Shown here in pieces: positions 11,001 to 17,546 of a DNA stretch of 64,000 bases. Position numbers and translations under genes: made by a program. The stretch is from positions 159,647 through 223,646 of the forward strand of contig JAUIJL010000016.1 in NCBI GenBank assembly GCA_030431255.1. Direction: 5' to 3'. The notes beneath the pieces are model-generated. The model ran no database searches and was not told the origin of the DNA. It was given only the letters and a program-made list of their open reading frames with translations. Position 1 is the first letter of the stretch, and each line of letters starts with the position of its first letter. This DNA is from Thermoanaerobaculia bacterium (GTDB taxonomy: Bacteria > Acidobacteriota > Thermoanaerobaculia > Multivoradales > J023).

Positions 11001-11558
11001 CACGGCGGCGAGCCCGACTCCTTCGATTCCCGGGGTGATGCAGGGGCCCATTTCCTGCCCTTTGATCTGCCCGCTCTGCGGTATTCCGGGCATCCGCTCT
11101 ACACCCGGAGCGCCCAGGAGCCTCAATTCAAGATGCTCAACAGCGGCATTCTGCTCACCTCGCCGCCCCCCGCCCTGCAGGAGATGATCGAAGAATCCTA
11201 CGGCGGCCCCAGCCTGCCCGGCGCCACCTTCGACGATACCTTCGTACCCAGCGCCTGGACCGGCAGCGCGAGCCAGATCGATCTTTACAACAAGGTGGTG
11301 AAGGTCTCCTGCCGGGGCTGTCACATTACCCGCGATGCACCGATCGATTGGGCCGCCTTTGATCCTGCTGGGCCGCCGCTGGGTTTCAAGGACTACGGGG
11401 GATTGAGCAAATACTTGACCTGCACCGCCTTAGCCATGCCCAACGCCAAGGTCACCTACGACAACTTCTGGACCAGCAATCCGGAATTCCAACCCAACAT
11501 CCTGGCCAACAGCGGCCTATTGGGTTGGTTGCCCACGGACGATTGTCCCGACTGCTGA
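8067..11558 (+). CDS. Exported protein with carboxypeptidase-regulatory-like domains and two c-type haem motifs
   Basis: ATG at 8067 with GGAGG six bases upstream gives 1163 residues; an upstream in-frame start at 7947 would overlap the previous gene without reason. The N-terminus is a signal peptide, followed by a DDFESGSVGAWS motif like the end of the preceding protein. Residues of about 60-160 and 350-430 look like carboxypeptidase-regulatory (CarboxypepD_reg) folds, the second with GQVLDSEGQPIVGAEV. Two CxxCH sites are present, CLDCH at 975-979 and CRGCH at 1082-1086, both suitable for covalent haem c. The chain ends with CPDC. The short 37-bp gap from the tyrosinase gene suggests co-transcription and a shared extracytoplasmic redox role. 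No named family was recognised for the haem region. Confidence 0.75.
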   Translation: MFGSRQLFPRALGWACLLCVAILAFGSLIDAGEDGLIFRDDFESGSVGAWSEAVGLADPVESQEIHGFVFTAVADGSEKYLPEVTVYARDLATGNETDRRSTDCRGRFVLPQIPPADYEICLEAPGFISSCSGPVTVDNLTVFPQAYELVPTVAVAEVLYGAVALADGSPARFTDVTFGIDQQASVQLIDTGTQQVVTEVPVGCHQQFVISGFEADSHYVLRARYAGTSVDVPATFDGTPSEMVLANRRPVIESLYAAVGGVATFQPAAGSTVRVMLESRDADADSLTVRLQTDHGILVPLRGAPSGAEADWTLDSRLVRQNLWALVGDDFGGYARQRLDLITDQGIRFGGQVLDSEGQPIVGAEVTLDGEGGVTDEQGMFEILRFNESPRYLLNIRKSGYPLLSRVLLRPENGRIYRLQAAQRFVADPKGSILVLEEGVKNPARLTIPAGALVYEDGTPATEPVNVYLRTRDLSDVDNGMPGDYMGLDEDGNEVALTSFGVISITVEDSAGNELNLAPGQGAQIAIPIPESKQGLSLPTTIPIWIYDQARGLWERASEGSRFENYYVAVVDHFSEINADIELVNWACVRVLVDTSVLALPFDLRIEVPSTGDVLTHTVSDPVNVIYALPPSTPIELVVLDASGVPIETSRQMLNTGAFNPGCACPPAYPYSCCTAQTTMTLDVKPSSGFLEFIGTATEAEALWYYSVIDPVAATGAGTISSSGTAVTGVGTSFTGFFTVGDLLQPAPTSGAGTVSNTAGSNTVSLDSGTFPAGFFLAGDILRAAGQTRVVMVPGTTSVTTNSSFDPPLSSASYERLELRRVSLVPNALSLQVDTAFNHAPTGATYEKVGTKPTLADWNAANGLAGPPDAEAVYYNAPDLGFGRWMSYKVTGADVAYSVANYGIPGIADPNEVTSARLAAMGITDLRFATVTMEYSDHPILSGGRYTKFYVYNNVGERIIAADLDGVVRYLPHLCLDCHGGEPDSFDSRGDAGAHFLPFDLPALRYSGHPLYTRSAQEPQFKMLNSGILLTSPPPALQEMIEESYGGPSLPGATFDDTFVPSAWTGSASQIDLYNKVVKVSCRGCHITRDAPIDWAAFDPAGPPLGFKDYGGLSKYLTCTALAMPNAKVTYDNFWTSNPEFQPNILANSGLLGWLPTDDCPDC

Positions 11559-11715
11559 GCGAATCGACGAAGGTCGATACCGGCCGCGGCTCGGATCTTC
11601 CTCTAAGGCTTGCTCGGATCGCGGCTCAACCCGCAGGAGGTAGCCCGAAGTCTGCTGCCCCGTCGAGTTGACGGTTCTCGCCGTCGACCGAGGGAGAAGA
11701 TTCCCGGCACCCTGT

Positions 11716-11791
11716 CCGAACGGGGAACCGACATCCGAGCCCTGGAAGCGATCGTCGGCGCGACCGTCCGGGTGTTCCGGACGGTTGGAGA
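11716..11791 (+). repeat. 76-bp direct repeat, right copy (orphan brxHI tail)
   Basis: Near-identical copy of 4447-4522 with a single substitution, in the same orientation and keeping the same reading frame (ERGTDIRALEA...). It is followed by a different stop context. No other part of brxHI is recognisable next to it. Confidence 0.9.
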
Positions 11792-11844
11792 TCCGTGAGA
11801 TCGCTCTGAGGCTATCACCGTCGGTGGTGTATTCGCTGTTGTCA

Positions 11845-11873
11845 GGAACCTGAGCCGTGCTGATTCAAGTCGT
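11845..11873 (+). promoter_or_regulatory. ECF-type promoter candidate upstream of the sigma-factor operon
   Basis: GGAACCT at 11845-11851 is followed after 17 bp by GTCGT at 11869-11873, close to the usual ECF pattern of a GGAAC -35 and a GTC-containing -10. It lies about 150 bp upstream of the ECF sigma gene, which would allow autoregulation. Found by eye only. Confidence 0.35.
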
Positions 11874-12023
11874 GCTCGGCTCGACGTGATCCGGTAAGCT
11901 ATTTGTGCAGACAAGATCGGGGTTGGTTCGGCGGCGGTTGGAAAGGCATCTGCGATAGCTTTCCCGCTTCTAGAGTCAGACCGATGTGCTCGAGAATTCT
12001 CATAGGACAACTTGAGGGAAGCA

Positions 12024-12632
12024 TTGGTCATTTCAGACGACTCGGCGCGAGATCGGGAGTTCGGCCGTTTGTACCAAGCCTATTTTAGGCGGGTGTGTTT
12101 TTTCTATTCGAAACAAGGTTTCCCAGCGGCGCAGTCGGAAGAGCTGGCCCAAGACGCTTTTCTCAATATCTACAAAGGTCTGGGCAACTTTCGAGGCGAG
12201 TCCAACATCGAAACGTGGATTTTCCGGATCGTCAGAAATACTTTGAAGAATAGGTTCCGCCAAGATCAAGCCCAGAGGCGAGGTGCGACCGAGGTGTCGA
12301 TCTCGAGAAACGATGAAGAGTCAGGGGCTGTTGCGGAGGGACCGGTCGCGGTCGATGACGGTTCAGAACCGGAGCGGGCCCTGCTTTCGGCAGAGAAGCT
12401 CCGCTTGCTCCAGGCGGCCTTGGCCGAGCTGCCACCTCAAATGCGGGAAGTGTTGACGTTGAGGCTCAGCAGCGGGTTGAAGTATCGAGAAATCGCCGAG
12501 AGGATGAATATATCCATCGACACCGTGAAATCGCACCTCTTTCAAGCCCGTCAAAAATTGAAGATGTCAGTGGGCAGCTACTTCGAAATCGAGCGGGATG
12601 ACGATCAAGGGGGTGGCCATGGAAACGCGTAA
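12024..12632 (+). CDS. ECF-type RNA polymerase sigma factor
   Basis: A sigma-70 family protein of about 200 residues with only regions 2 and 4. Region 2 includes EELAQDAFLNIYKGLGNF and TWIFRIVRNTLKNRFR. Region 4 is a helix-turn-helix with LPPQMREVLTLRL and YREIAERMNISIDTVKSHL near the C-terminus. TTG at 12024 is preferred because GAGG lies six bases upstream; an in-frame TTG at 12012 is the alternative. The stop overlaps the start of the anti-sigma gene, typical of ECF sigma/anti-sigma pairs. It probably drives the cluster that follows. Confidence 0.9.
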   Translation: MVISDDSARDREFGRLYQAYFRRVCFFYSKQGFPAAQSEELAQDAFLNIYKGLGNFRGESNIETWIFRIVRNTLKNRFRQDQAQRRGATEVSISRNDEESGAVAEGPVAVDDGSEPERALLSAEKLRLLQAALAELPPQMREVLTLRLSSGLKYREIAERMNISIDTVKSHLFQARQKLKMSVGSYFEIERDDDQGGGHGNA

Positions 12633-13368
12633 GCCCAGCTTGGCCGACGGTTTACGGCAGCTGGGTCGTGAATCCGCCAGCCATCCTACGCACCTCGATC
12701 TGCTGGCCCTTGCGATGGATGAGCTCGACCGCGATCGACAGGGGCTGCTGGAGGATCATCTGCTTGAGTGCGAGCCGTGCCGGCAACGATTCAAAGACCT
12801 GCAATGCTTGCCGGAGGAGCCCTTTGGCTCCGATCAAGCTCCCTCAGAGAAGCGAGTAGATGAGCTTTGGGAGTCCTTACAGTCGCGAGTGGCTGAGGAG
12901 AAGAAGCTCAAGTCGGCACCCGGCCCCTTTAGATATTTGGCCGCTGCGGCTTCACTCACTCTTATGTGTGGAGCTTTTTGGATTGGGCAATGGACGGGCG
13001 AGGTCGAGAGGCCTACGGTGGTAGCAGTGACGGCTCTCAGCCCTGCTCATCTCACCAGAGCCGAGTCGGCCACAGATTCCGTCAATTGTCCGGATCCATC
13101 TGAAGGCTCCAAATCGTTTGTGTTGCTGTTGCCGGTGGAGCCCGAAGGCGCCACGGCTCCGTACGATGTGGTGATCAAAATCGGCGGAATGCCCGAATCC
13201 GAAGAGAGATTGAAGTTTGAAGGGGTCCGGGCGCATGGATTGGGCCAGCTGGCGATTCAGATTCCCTTCGACCTTCTTCCGGACGGCGACCACGCGATCG
13301 AGGTCGAATCGACGGAGGGATCCCCCACCCGATTCGAGCTGCGGGTCAATTGTCGCCGCGGCCGCTGA
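12619..13368 (+). CDS. Zinc-finger anti-sigma factor with one transmembrane helix
   Basis: ATG at 12619 with a GGGGG stretch upstream gives 249 residues; an in-frame ATG at 12598 is less likely. The N-terminal part has the anti-sigma zinc-finger pattern HxxxCxxC (His47, Cys51, Cys54) within a helical region. A hydrophobic segment near residues 103-125 would be a single membrane span, and the remaining roughly 125 residues would be outside and include a beta-rich region. The gene overlaps the sigma gene by 14 bases. In the family's usual role it would hold the ECF factor at the membrane until a signal releases it. The extracytoplasmic domain was not recognised. Confidence 0.8.
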   Translation: METRKPSLADGLRQLGRESASHPTHLDLLALAMDELDRDRQGLLEDHLLECEPCRQRFKDLQCLPEEPFGSDQAPSEKRVDELWESLQSRVAEEKKLKSAPGPFRYLAAAASLTLMCGAFWIGQWTGEVERPTVVAVTALSPAHLTRAESATDSVNCPDPSEGSKSFVLLLPVEPEGATAPYDVVIKIGGMPESEERLKFEGVRAHGLGQLAIQIPFDLLPDGDHAIEVESTEGSPTRFELRVNCRRGR

Positions 13369-13399
13369 GGTGGATGCCGTCCGCTTTGAGCTCCACAGT

Positions 13400-16144
13400 A
13401 TGTCCAAAACGACACGCTTTTGGATCGGATTGCTGTGTTTGGCGACAGTCGCGGCCACGGCTTGCCGTTTTAAGCCGGAGTTGGGTCACGAAAACAGCCC
13501 CAACGAGAAAGAGTCCAAAAAAACCGCGACTCTTGAGCAAGGTGGTGCGGGGTCGAGCGCTTCTGGACCGGCACAGAGTCCGGAAACAAAAGAGAAACGT
13601 CTCGAAGAGCTGAGCGAGGCAGTCGCCCGGGCGAGAACGGCGGGTGATCCAAGGGGGCTGGCCGACAGCCTGGAGCGATTCGGAGCCCGGTCGGCGGCAA
13701 CCGGTGAGTCCGAGACCGCTGTAGAGAGTTATGAAGAAGCTCTCTCGATCTATCGTCAGCTGGGATTAGCCGAGGGCGAGCTCCGCTGCTACCGGTGGCT
13801 GGCGAGGCTCCACAGGATTTCCGGAGATGTCGGGGAAGCCTTGGAGAGTTACCGACGGGCGTATTCCCTGGCTGAGGAGTTGGGAGATCCTGTCCGCCAA
13901 GGGCTCGCTGTCAACGGCTGGGCGGTTTTGAACGATCAAATCGGTGATCTCGGATCGGCGGTGGTGGGTTTCGAGGAAGCGCTTGGACTTTTCCTAGAGT
14001 CGAATGCGGAGGCGGAAACCGCTTTGGCGAGCACGAACCTGGCGGCCACTCTCGCCCAGCTCGGACAATCCGCCCGGGCCATGGACCTTCTGACCGATGC
14101 CATAGACGTCTATCGAACACTCGAAGATCGCGAGGGGCAGGTCTCCGTTTGGCTCCAGGTGGGTTGGTTATATTTTCTCGACGGTGAGCTGAGCCGTGCC
14201 AAAACGGCGTTGTTGGAAGCCGAGCGTTTGGTGACTCCGGAGATGAGCCCAGGGCTGCGAGCCGGCATCCAAGGGCGCCTCGGAACGGTTTTTCTCGCTG
14301 AGCAAGAGTGGGAGCGTGCCGAGAATCAGTATCTCGCCGCGATAAAAACAGGCCGGGATCACGGTTTGTCGAGCAGCCTTGCCTACTCACTGGTCAATCT
14401 TTGCCGTTGGCATGTGATTTCGGAACAGGCGCTGAAAGGCGAGGAGACTTGCGATCGGGCGGTGTCGGCTGCCCGAGAAGCCGGCAACGAAGGAGCTTTG
14501 GCGAGCTCTCACCTTTGGCGAGCACATCGCTATCGAGAGGCCGGTGTGCCGGCAATGGCGATGCGTGACGCCATGTCGGCCGTGAGCTCGCTGGAAAAGA
14601 TGGGTTTGCGGGTTCCGGGGCGCCGAGGTAGATCTCAATATGCGTCTGAACGATCCGCCTATTTCGACTTGGTGGTCGAGCTCGCCATGGAGCTCGGACG
14701 TACAGGGGAAGCCTTGGCGGCCAGTGACCGTCTCCGCAGCCAAGGACTGGCCGAAGCCTTGATGAAGATTAGAGATCCCATTTCCGGCGGTGGGCATACC
14801 GAAGCCCGGCGGTTGCTGTTGCAGATGGCCGACCTTCAAGGCGCTGCTCAAGCGGAGCGGGCTCTGGGAGAAAGCGGCGACGATGTCGAACGGCGGTTGA
14901 GGGAAACCTATGCGGCTTATGAGCGTCTACACCGTCCGGATGCCCAGCTGGTGCCTCAGAGGTTGGAAGCTCTAGGAAGCAAAATCGTCGAGCCGAGCCG
15001 ATGGTTGGAAACAAGATCGGACGATCCTTTGGTGATCGTCTTCGGGATCGGCGAACGAAAATCCTTCGTCTGGACCGTTGAGAAGAGCGGAATTCACGGG
15101 CACCGTCTAGAGGTGTCGACAAAGGAGCTCGAGTCCTTGGCTTCCGGTTTTCTAAGATATCTGTCCGATGCCCGAGGTTGGATCCACGCCAGGCATCGCA
15201 CGGCTTTGGGCCGTGCTCTTTTCGATGCGCTGCTATTGCCGATCTCCGATCGAATGACCCGAGAGCGAAGGCTGATCATCGTTCCCGACGGGAGCTTACG
15301 TTCGATTCCTTTTGCAGCCTTACCCTTTCCGGGCGGCGGGTCGGAGGCCGGGGAAACATATCTGATCGAAAAGCACGAGATCGTCCAGGCTCCCTCCCTG
15401 GGGTTGCTGACGGCTCTCGGAGCAAGGCAGAAATCGGCCGCGAGAAAGCGAATCGGAGTGATTGCCGATCCGGTTTACGGTCCCTCGGATCCACGTTGGC
15501 CGAAGGACAGACCACCGGCGCCGAGCCAAGAAGAGTTTGCTCGCCTCGAAGGCGCGGTGCGGGAGATTGAGGCCATCAGAATCATGTTGGGTGCCGAATC
15601 CGGGGAATGGGCCACCGGCTATGAGGCCTCTGCGGCGGCGATTCGAGAGGGTACCTTGGACCTCTCCGAATTCGCGATTCTTCATTTCGCCGTTCATGGG
15701 AGTCTGGACTCGGAGCGTCCCGAGCTTTCTGCTCTCGTTCTTTCCCAATACGACCGATTCGGTCGCCCTGTTGACGCGTTTCTTCGGGTCGGAGATATTT
15801 TCTTCTTGGATCTCAAGGCCCAGTTGGTGGTGGCCGGGGCTTGCCGTACGGGGTTGGGAGGCACTTTTAGAAGCCAGGCTCTCAGTGCCTTTGCCCAAGC
15901 TTTCATGGCGGCGGGCGCATCTCAAGTCTTGGTCAGCCATTGGTTGGTAGACGATCAAGCCACTTCTATGCTGATGACCCGGTTCTACGACTACCTGACT
16001 CAAGAGGGTTATCGGCCCGGCGCAGCACTTAGGCGAGCTCAACGGGATTTGTTGAAGGATCCCCGTTTTCGTCGTCCCTACTTTTGGGCGCCGTTTGTGC
16101 TCCAAGGCGACGGTTCGAGCCTTCGCTTGCCGGGCTTTGGTTGA
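13400..16144 (+). CDS. TPR-CHAT caspase-like protease, probable lipoprotein
   Basis: ATG at 13400 gives 914 residues starting with a lipoprotein-type signal (LATVAATAC), so Cys at about position 22 could be lipidated. Residues of about 65-470 form many TPR-like helical repeats (for example ETAVESYEEALSIYRQLG and GEALESYRRAYSLAEELGD). The C-terminal 300 residues are a CHAT domain. The catalytic His is in HFAVHG (His766) and the catalytic Cys in AGACRTGLG (Cys815), with SHWLVDDQAT and PYFWAPFVLQG following, as is usual. CHAT proteins are caspase-fold proteases activated by partners bound through their repeats. Upstream in-frame codons from 13217 lie inside the anti-sigma gene and are ignored. 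It follows that gene by 31 bp. Confidence 0.9.
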   Translation: MSKTTRFWIGLLCLATVAATACRFKPELGHENSPNEKESKKTATLEQGGAGSSASGPAQSPETKEKRLEELSEAVARARTAGDPRGLADSLERFGARSAATGESETAVESYEEALSIYRQLGLAEGELRCYRWLARLHRISGDVGEALESYRRAYSLAEELGDPVRQGLAVNGWAVLNDQIGDLGSAVVGFEEALGLFLESNAEAETALASTNLAATLAQLGQSARAMDLLTDAIDVYRTLEDREGQVSVWLQVGWLYFLDGELSRAKTALLEAERLVTPEMSPGLRAGIQGRLGTVFLAEQEWERAENQYLAAIKTGRDHGLSSSLAYSLVNLCRWHVISEQALKGEETCDRAVSAAREAGNEGALASSHLWRAHRYREAGVPAMAMRDAMSAVSSLEKMGLRVPGRRGRSQYASERSAYFDLVVELAMELGRTGEALAASDRLRSQGLAEALMKIRDPISGGGHTEARRLLLQMADLQGAAQAERALGESGDDVERRLRETYAAYERLHRPDAQLVPQRLEALGSKIVEPSRWLETRSDDPLVIVFGIGERKSFVWTVEKSGIHGHRLEVSTKELESLASGFLRYLSDARGWIHARHRTALGRALFDALLLPISDRMTRERRLIIVPDGSLRSIPFAALPFPGGGSEAGETYLIEKHEIVQAPSLGLLTALGARQKSAARKRIGVIADPVYGPSDPRWPKDRPPAPSQEEFARLEGAVREIEAIRIMLGAESGEWATGYEASAAAIREGTLDLSEFAILHFAVHGSLDSERPELSALVLSQYDRFGRPVDAFLRVGDIFFLDLKAQLVVAGACRTGLGGTFRSQALSAFAQAFMAAGASQVLVSHWLVDDQATSMLMTRFYDYLTQEGYRPGAALRRAQRDLLKDPRFRRPYFWAPFVLQGDGSSLRLPGFG

Positions 16145-16389
16145 GCGATCGTCTGAACAATTCGCCGACACCGGTGTCTAAGAAGAAAACAACGCCTCGG
16201 TCGGTCGACTCGACCGCCGTCTACGAAAACGTTTACTTCTTGGAGGAAGATGTGTCTTCAGACCTCTTGTTTTCGAGCATGCCCGGCCCACTCCTAAACG
16301 ACCCGCCGCCAGATCCGCCTGTCGATCAAAACACGGGTGACAAAAATCCCGAATCCAAAGGGGCCAAGATCAAGAAAAAGAAGCCCTGA
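16141..16389 (+). CDS. Small Pro-rich protein with Lys-rich tail, unknown
   Basis: An open frame of 82 residues using TTG at 16141, which overlaps the stop of the CHAT gene (TTGA). A GTG at 16174 is an alternative start. The sequence has an acidic middle (FLEEDVSSD), a PPPDPP stretch and a basic tail ending KIKKKKP. No domain was recognised. Its place inside the cluster and the coupling to the CHAT gene favour a real gene, but no ribosome site is strong. Confidence 0.5.
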   Translation: MSDRLNNSPTPVSKKKTTPRSVDSTAVYENVYFLEEDVSSDLLFSSMPGPLLNDPPPDPPVDQNTGDKNPESKGAKIKKKKP

Positions 16390-16416
16390 TTCGCTGGGCT
16401 GCTAAGCCACAGGATA

Positions 16417-16456
16417 AGAGAGCCCAAGAAATTTTCGATTTTTTGGGCGCCTCTCT
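16417..16456 (+). terminator. Imperfect hairpin between the small gene and the caspase gene
   Basis: AGAGAG at 16417-16422 pairs with CTCTCT at 16451-16456, and CCCAA at 16423-16427 pairs with TTGGG at 16443-16447, with AAA/TTT continuing toward a 7-base loop and a 3-base bulge on the right side. There is no U-run after it. It may be an attenuator or processing site that tunes expression of the downstream genes rather than a full terminator. Confidence 0.35.
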
Positions 16457-16545
16457 GAACATTCCGGCTCGATTGGACTCTATCGGTAGCAAAGATTCCG
16501 CAGTTGTCAGAATCGAAAGATGGCCGAGAGTCCGAGGGAGCTGAG

Positions 16546-17538
16546 ATGAGATCGTTTGATCGTGGTTTTGCCGTCGTCGTCGGGATCAAGTCGTATGAGC
16601 ATGTTGGTGTCCTTGACGATGCCGTTTTAAGGGACGCTGCTGATCTGGCCGAGGTGCTCCGTGACCCGGATCGTTGTGCGTATCCAATTGAGCAAGTTCG
16701 ACACCTCCGGGATCGCCTAGCCACGGCGGATGCCGTCCGTCGGGACCTGCGTTGGCTTGCGGAGGTCACGGGTCCCGACGATACGGCGGTGTTCTTCTTC
16801 TCCGGTCACGGCTTCCGGGCTCGACGAGCCGACGGCAACGGGTGGGCCAATGCCCTGGTCGCGGTGGACGGAAACCCGGCGGATTTTCCCACCGGATTGA
16901 TCGAAGAACGAGAGCTGACGGAGCTTTTAAGAGGGATTCGAGCGGGCCGGTTGCTGGTGATCCTCGACGCATGTTTTGCGGCCGGCGTCGGTGAGATCAA
17001 AGACGTCGTGGTGGACAGCGACTTGATCAAATCCGGATTCGACGAGTCTTTTTACGAACGACTCGGCCACGGCAAGGGGCGGGTTTTGATCGCGTCGAGC
17101 CGAGCCGAGGAAGGGTCCTATTTCGCCAAGGACGGACGGCACAGCAGATTCAGTCATCACCTCCTGGAAGCTTTGGAAAAGGGCGTGGACGGAGACACCG
17201 AGATCGTCGGTGTTCTCGACCTGTTCCGGCATCTTTCAGTCGCGGTCCGGGAACACGATCCCAGCCGGCCCCAGCATCCGGTCTTAAAGGCGGAAGTGGA
17301 AGACAACTTCGCCATCGCCATGGCACCGCGGCGCTCACAAGCAGATCTCGAACGCGATCGATCTTCGAAATCTTCGGTGAACGAATCGGAACGTAGGCGG
17401 TCCAGAGACTCGGGAAGTGGCTCGAATATAGGCGTGCAGAACAACGACAGCAATATCGGTGTTCAAAACAACACGACCAACAATACCGGGCCGCAGATTG
17501 GATCGATCTCGGGCGGTGCCAACTTCAACTTCGGCTGA
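16546..17538 (+). CDS. Caspase-family (C14) protease with Asn-rich C-terminal tail
   Basis: ATG at 16546 has GAGGGAG five bases upstream and yields 330 residues; the in-frame TTG at 16504 is less likely. The first 260 residues are a caspase-like fold. The catalytic His is in FFFSGHGF (His88) and the catalytic Cys in LVILDACFAAG (Cys143). After a basic linker, residues of about 290-330 contain two copies of SNIGVQNN and end in GSISGGANFNFG, an Asn/Gly/Ser-rich tail that resembles short self-assembly or adaptor motifs on bacterial cell-death proteins. There is no signal peptide, so the enzyme should be cytoplasmic. The next gene starts 8 bp downstream. Confidence 0.88.
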   Translation: MRSFDRGFAVVVGIKSYEHVGVLDDAVLRDAADLAEVLRDPDRCAYPIEQVRHLRDRLATADAVRRDLRWLAEVTGPDDTAVFFFSGHGFRARRADGNGWANALVAVDGNPADFPTGLIEERELTELLRGIRAGRLLVILDACFAAGVGEIKDVVVDSDLIKSGFDESFYERLGHGKGRVLIASSRAEEGSYFAKDGRHSRFSHHLLEALEKGVDGDTEIVGVLDLFRHLSVAVREHDPSRPQHPVLKAEVEDNFAIAMAPRRSQADLERDRSSKSSVNESERRRSRDSGSGSNIGVQNNDSNIGVQNNTTNNTGPQIGSISGGANFNFG

Positions 17539-17546
17539 GGCGGCAC

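Larger units (their letters stand above)
11559..12011 (+). other. Intergenic region with brxHI remnant and leader of the sigma-factor operon
   Basis: No complete gene is visible. The left part contains a short open frame that ends in the duplicated brxHI tail (stop at 11796-11798), preceded by sequence unrelated to brxHI. The right part contains an ECF-type promoter candidate and a long leader to the sigma gene. Confidence 0.5.

Noticed and set aside
13217..13399. N-terminal extension of the CHAT frame
   Set aside because: It lies within the anti-sigma gene in another frame, and the lipoprotein signal starts at 13400.
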